This document shows, in pieces, positions 14,082 to 15,403 of a DNA stretch of 15,403 bases. The position numbers were made by a program, and so were the translations under genes. The notes under the pieces are model-generated. The model searched no databases, was not told the DNA's origin, and was given only the letters and a program-made list of their open reading frames with translations. Source of the DNA: Chitinophaga pinensis (GTDB taxonomy: Bacteria; Bacteroidota; Bacteroidia; NS11-12g; UBA9320); NCBI GenBank assembly GCA_945890595.1, contig CAMDCQ010000041.1:1-15403 (forward strand), read 5' to 3'. The stretch's first letter is position 1, and each line of letters starts with the position of its first letter.

Positions 14082-14789
14082 TCACTGACAGTTAGATTCA
14101 AAAACTCTTTCGGCCACTATAATCTTATTTGCGAGGGCCAGCTGATACTCTTCGCAGGCAAAATCTACTTCGTTAAGTTGCATATATAGATTTCCTTTGA
14201 TGTAGTGCACCATTTTATACGTAGGTATTAATTTCTGAACAGAGTTATAGTCTTTAATGGCACCTTCATAGTCTTTTTTTATTACTTTAATTTCAGCCCT
14301 GCGCTTGTATAAGTCTCCGGATAATTTGTCTAACGTAAGTGCTACGTCGAGATCTTTTAGCGCTAGATCATTTTTACCTTGACCTACATATGCATCCGAT
14401 CGCAGTTTTAAAAAGGATACATTACCTGGATCTTTGTCCAGTATTTTATTATAATCTACTAGCGCTAGTGGGTAGTTTTTTTGCTCAGCATAACATAAAC
14501 CTCTGAAGTAATAAGCTTCCTTATAAATGGGATTTAGACTTAATGTTTGGGTAAAGTCACGTATGGCATCATCGTATCGTGCGGCATTATATTCCGTTGT
14601 GCCCCTATTAAAATAACCCCTAAAGTCAGTAGGGTTAAGCTTAATAAATTGCCCGTATAATCTAATAGCCTCGTCAAAATTTCGTTCTAGCGTGGCCCTG
14701 TTGGCTTGAATTAGAATTTCAGCACCTTGTTGCGCTTTTGTAAAAACGGAACATGCCATCAATACAAACAGGAATATTTTTTTTCTCAT
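14082..14789 (-). CDS. Exported tetratricopeptide-repeat protein
   Basis: The 235-aa product starts with a signal peptide (MRKKIFLFVLMACSVFTKAQ) and then consists of about five to six TPR units from residue 25 to the end. Examples are the units with NFDEAIRLYGQFIKLNP, RYDDAIRDFTQTLSLNP, NYPLALVDYNKILDKDP and DYEGAIKDYNSVQKLIP. TPR arrays are protein-binding scaffolds, so it is probably a periplasmic or surface-associated adaptor of unknown partner. The Cys at position 13 lies inside the hydrophobic core with no Gly/Ala-Cys lipobox, so a lipoprotein is less likely. It lies 109 nt upstream of the small membrane protein gene and is divergent from the LD-carboxypeptidase gene. Confidence 0.82.
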   Translation of the reverse strand: MRKKIFLFVLMACSVFTKAQQGAEILIQANRATLERNFDEAIRLYGQFIKLNPTDFRGYFNRGTTEYNAARYDDAIRDFTQTLSLNPIYKEAYYFRGLCYAEQKNYPLALVDYNKILDKDPGNVSFLKLRSDAYVGQGKNDLALKDLDVALTLDKLSGDLYKRRAEIKVIKKDYEGAIKDYNSVQKLIPTYKMVHYIKGNLYMQLNEVDFACEEYQLALANKIIVAERVFESNCQ

Positions 14790-14805
14790 GTAGACTTTAC
14801 GGTTA

Positions 14806-14813
14806 CAAATAAA
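14806..14813 (-). promoter_or_regulatory. Weak candidate promoter of the TPR gene
   Basis: TTTATTTG on the minus strand matches TAnnTTTG at 7 of 8 positions counting the two free ones, 16 nt before the ATG at 14789. The nearest TTG (14841-14839) is 25 nt upstream, slightly too far. Low confidence. Confidence 0.25.
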
Positions 14814-14852
14814 ATGCCTTGTATGGAAAGTGATTAAACAATAATTTAGTTA

Positions 14853-14868
14853 GTTCAATTAATTGAAC
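14853..14868. promoter_or_regulatory. Perfect 16-bp palindrome in a divergent intergenic region
   Basis: GTTCAATTAATTGAAC is a perfect palindrome in the 191-nt gap between the TPR gene and the LD-carboxypeptidase gene. It is AT-rich, lies 64 nt from one start and 112 nt from the other, and could be an operator for a dimeric regulator. A terminator role is unlikely because it is followed only by ACTTTTT and no gene ends there. Confidence 0.4.
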
Positions 14869-14947
14869 ACTTTTTGGCGCTAATTAAATAAAAGCGGCCG
14901 TTGAGACACTAGCATGATGCTCTAAAAAAAGAAGCCAAAAGAAAAAA

Positions 14948-14962
14948 GGATTTCATCAATCC
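14948..14962 (+). other. Small hairpin in the leader of the LD-carboxypeptidase gene
   Basis: GGATT-TCATC-AATCC can form a 5-bp stem with a 5-nt loop 18 nt before the ATG at 14981. It contains the only Shine-Dalgarno-like bases nearby (AAGGA, 14946-14950). Its significance is unclear. Confidence 0.25.
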
Positions 14963-14980
14963 GCTATTACTTTCGTTCTA

Positions 14981-15403
14981 ATGTATTTAAAAATAGGCGA
15001 TACCATTGGGATAGTATCACCGGCCAGAGCAATTGAAGCGGCGCAAGTAGAACCCGCTATACGGTTTTTTGAGCAACACGGCTTACGTGTTTTAGTGGGT
15101 GATAATGCATATAACCGTCATGGTCAAATGGCCGGAACGGAAGAAGAAAAGATACAGGATATGCAGGGATTCATTAATAATTCAGAGGTTAAAGCTATAA
15201 TTAGCACGAGGGGAGGGTATGGTTGTGTACGGATTATTGACCAACTGGATTTTACACCGCTGGCTGAGCAAAAAAAATGGTTTGTGGGCTTTAGTGATGT
15301 GACTGTTTTTCATTCTCACATACATCAAATATGGGGTACACCTACCATTCACAGTACCATGCCCATAAATATGACTGAAAATCCTACGGAGGAAGAAAAA
15401 ATA
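14981..15403 (+). CDS. LD-carboxypeptidase, peptidase family S66 (N-terminal part)
   Basis: LD-carboxypeptidases remove the terminal D-Ala from tetrapeptides during murein recycling in the cytoplasm. The first 141 residues are present; the gene runs off the window and family members are about 300 aa long. Visible are the opening KIGDTIGIVSPAR, the conserved RGGYG (77-81), and the nucleophile motif GFSDVT with Ser105; the Glu and His of the triad would lie in the missing part. The ATG at 14981 fits the usual N-terminus. The gene is divergent from the TPR gene, sharing a 191-nt regulatory gap. Confidence 0.93.
   Translation, partial: MYLKIGDTIGIVSPARAIEAAQVEPAIRFFEQHGLRVLVGDNAYNRHGQMAGTEEEKIQDMQGFINNSEVKAIISTRGGYGCVRIIDQLDFTPLAEQKKWFVGFSDVTVFHSHIHQIWGTPTIHSTMPINMTENPTEEEKI

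Noticed and set aside
14853..14875. Palindrome plus ACTTTTT as an intrinsic terminator
   Set aside because: The stem is nearly all A/T and no gene on the plus strand ends upstream of it; an operator is the more sensible reading.
1..15403. Mobile element, CRISPR, toxin-antitoxin or defence system
   Set aside because: No transposase, integrase, spaced direct repeats, terminal inverted repeats or nuclease/effector pairs are seen; composition is even and the genes are typical chromosomal ones.

Overview
The window is a low-GC chromosomal segment of a Bacteroidota bacterium, most likely from the Flavobacteriia. The clues are the promoter elements of the TTG-N19-TAnnTTTG type, the near absence of Shine-Dalgarno sequences, a TlpA-type thioredoxin protein with a DUF4369-like front part, a rhomboid protease with a DUF6576-like C-terminal tail, and small outer-membrane barrel proteins with Sec signal peptides. 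I see no rRNA, tRNA, CRISPR, phage or insertion sequence. It reads as housekeeping chromosome plus a catabolic operon, not as an accessory island.

Layout. (1) 1-1124, plus strand: the tail of an unidentified gene, a strong intrinsic terminator, then a long-chain polyprenyl diphosphate synthase. (2) 1179-2158, minus strand: an alkyltransferase-like (ATL) DNA repair protein overlapped by 4 nt by an outer-membrane barrel gene. (3) 2252-3685, plus strand: a periplasmic TlpA-like thiol-disulfide protein, divergent from the ATL gene. (4) 8356 down to 3695, minus strand: a TetR-family repressor, paaA, paaB, paaC, paaD, a MarC-family membrane protein and a small barrel protein. The first five form a phenylacetyl-CoA epoxidase operon; MarC and the barrel gene follow in the same direction after a 77-nt gap. 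The operon starts with a very good Bacteroidota promoter, and immediately downstream of its -7 box lies a 14-bp inverted repeat that fits a PaaR-type operator. No paaE reductase gene is present here. (5) 13553 down to 8481, minus strand: a tightly packed run mutL, rhomboid, rhomboid, membrane-anchored endonuclease/exonuclease/phosphatase-fold protein, O-methyltransferase, with gaps of 8, 6, 0 and 4 nt. Upstream lie a small membrane protein gene (13972-13643) and a TPR protein gene (14789-14082), also minus strand. (6) 14981 to the window end, plus strand: the start of an LD-carboxypeptidase gene, divergent from the TPR gene.

How the genes work together. PaaA and PaaC (catalytic and structural ferritin-like subunits), PaaB and PaaD make the ring-epoxidising part of the phenylacetate pathway. 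The TetR protein probably senses phenylacetyl-CoA and represses its own operon. The electron-donor PaaE and the ring-opening and beta-oxidation enzymes must be encoded elsewhere if the pathway is complete. The mutL run joins mismatch repair to two intramembrane proteases in a probable single transcript.

The points I would look at first are the loss of the recognised endonuclease-site motifs in the C-terminal domain of MutL, the PaaR-type operator/promoter arrangement, the rhomboid TAA stop abutting an in-frame GTG start of the next gene, and the paa operon without paaE. I did not find a convincing previously undescribed system.
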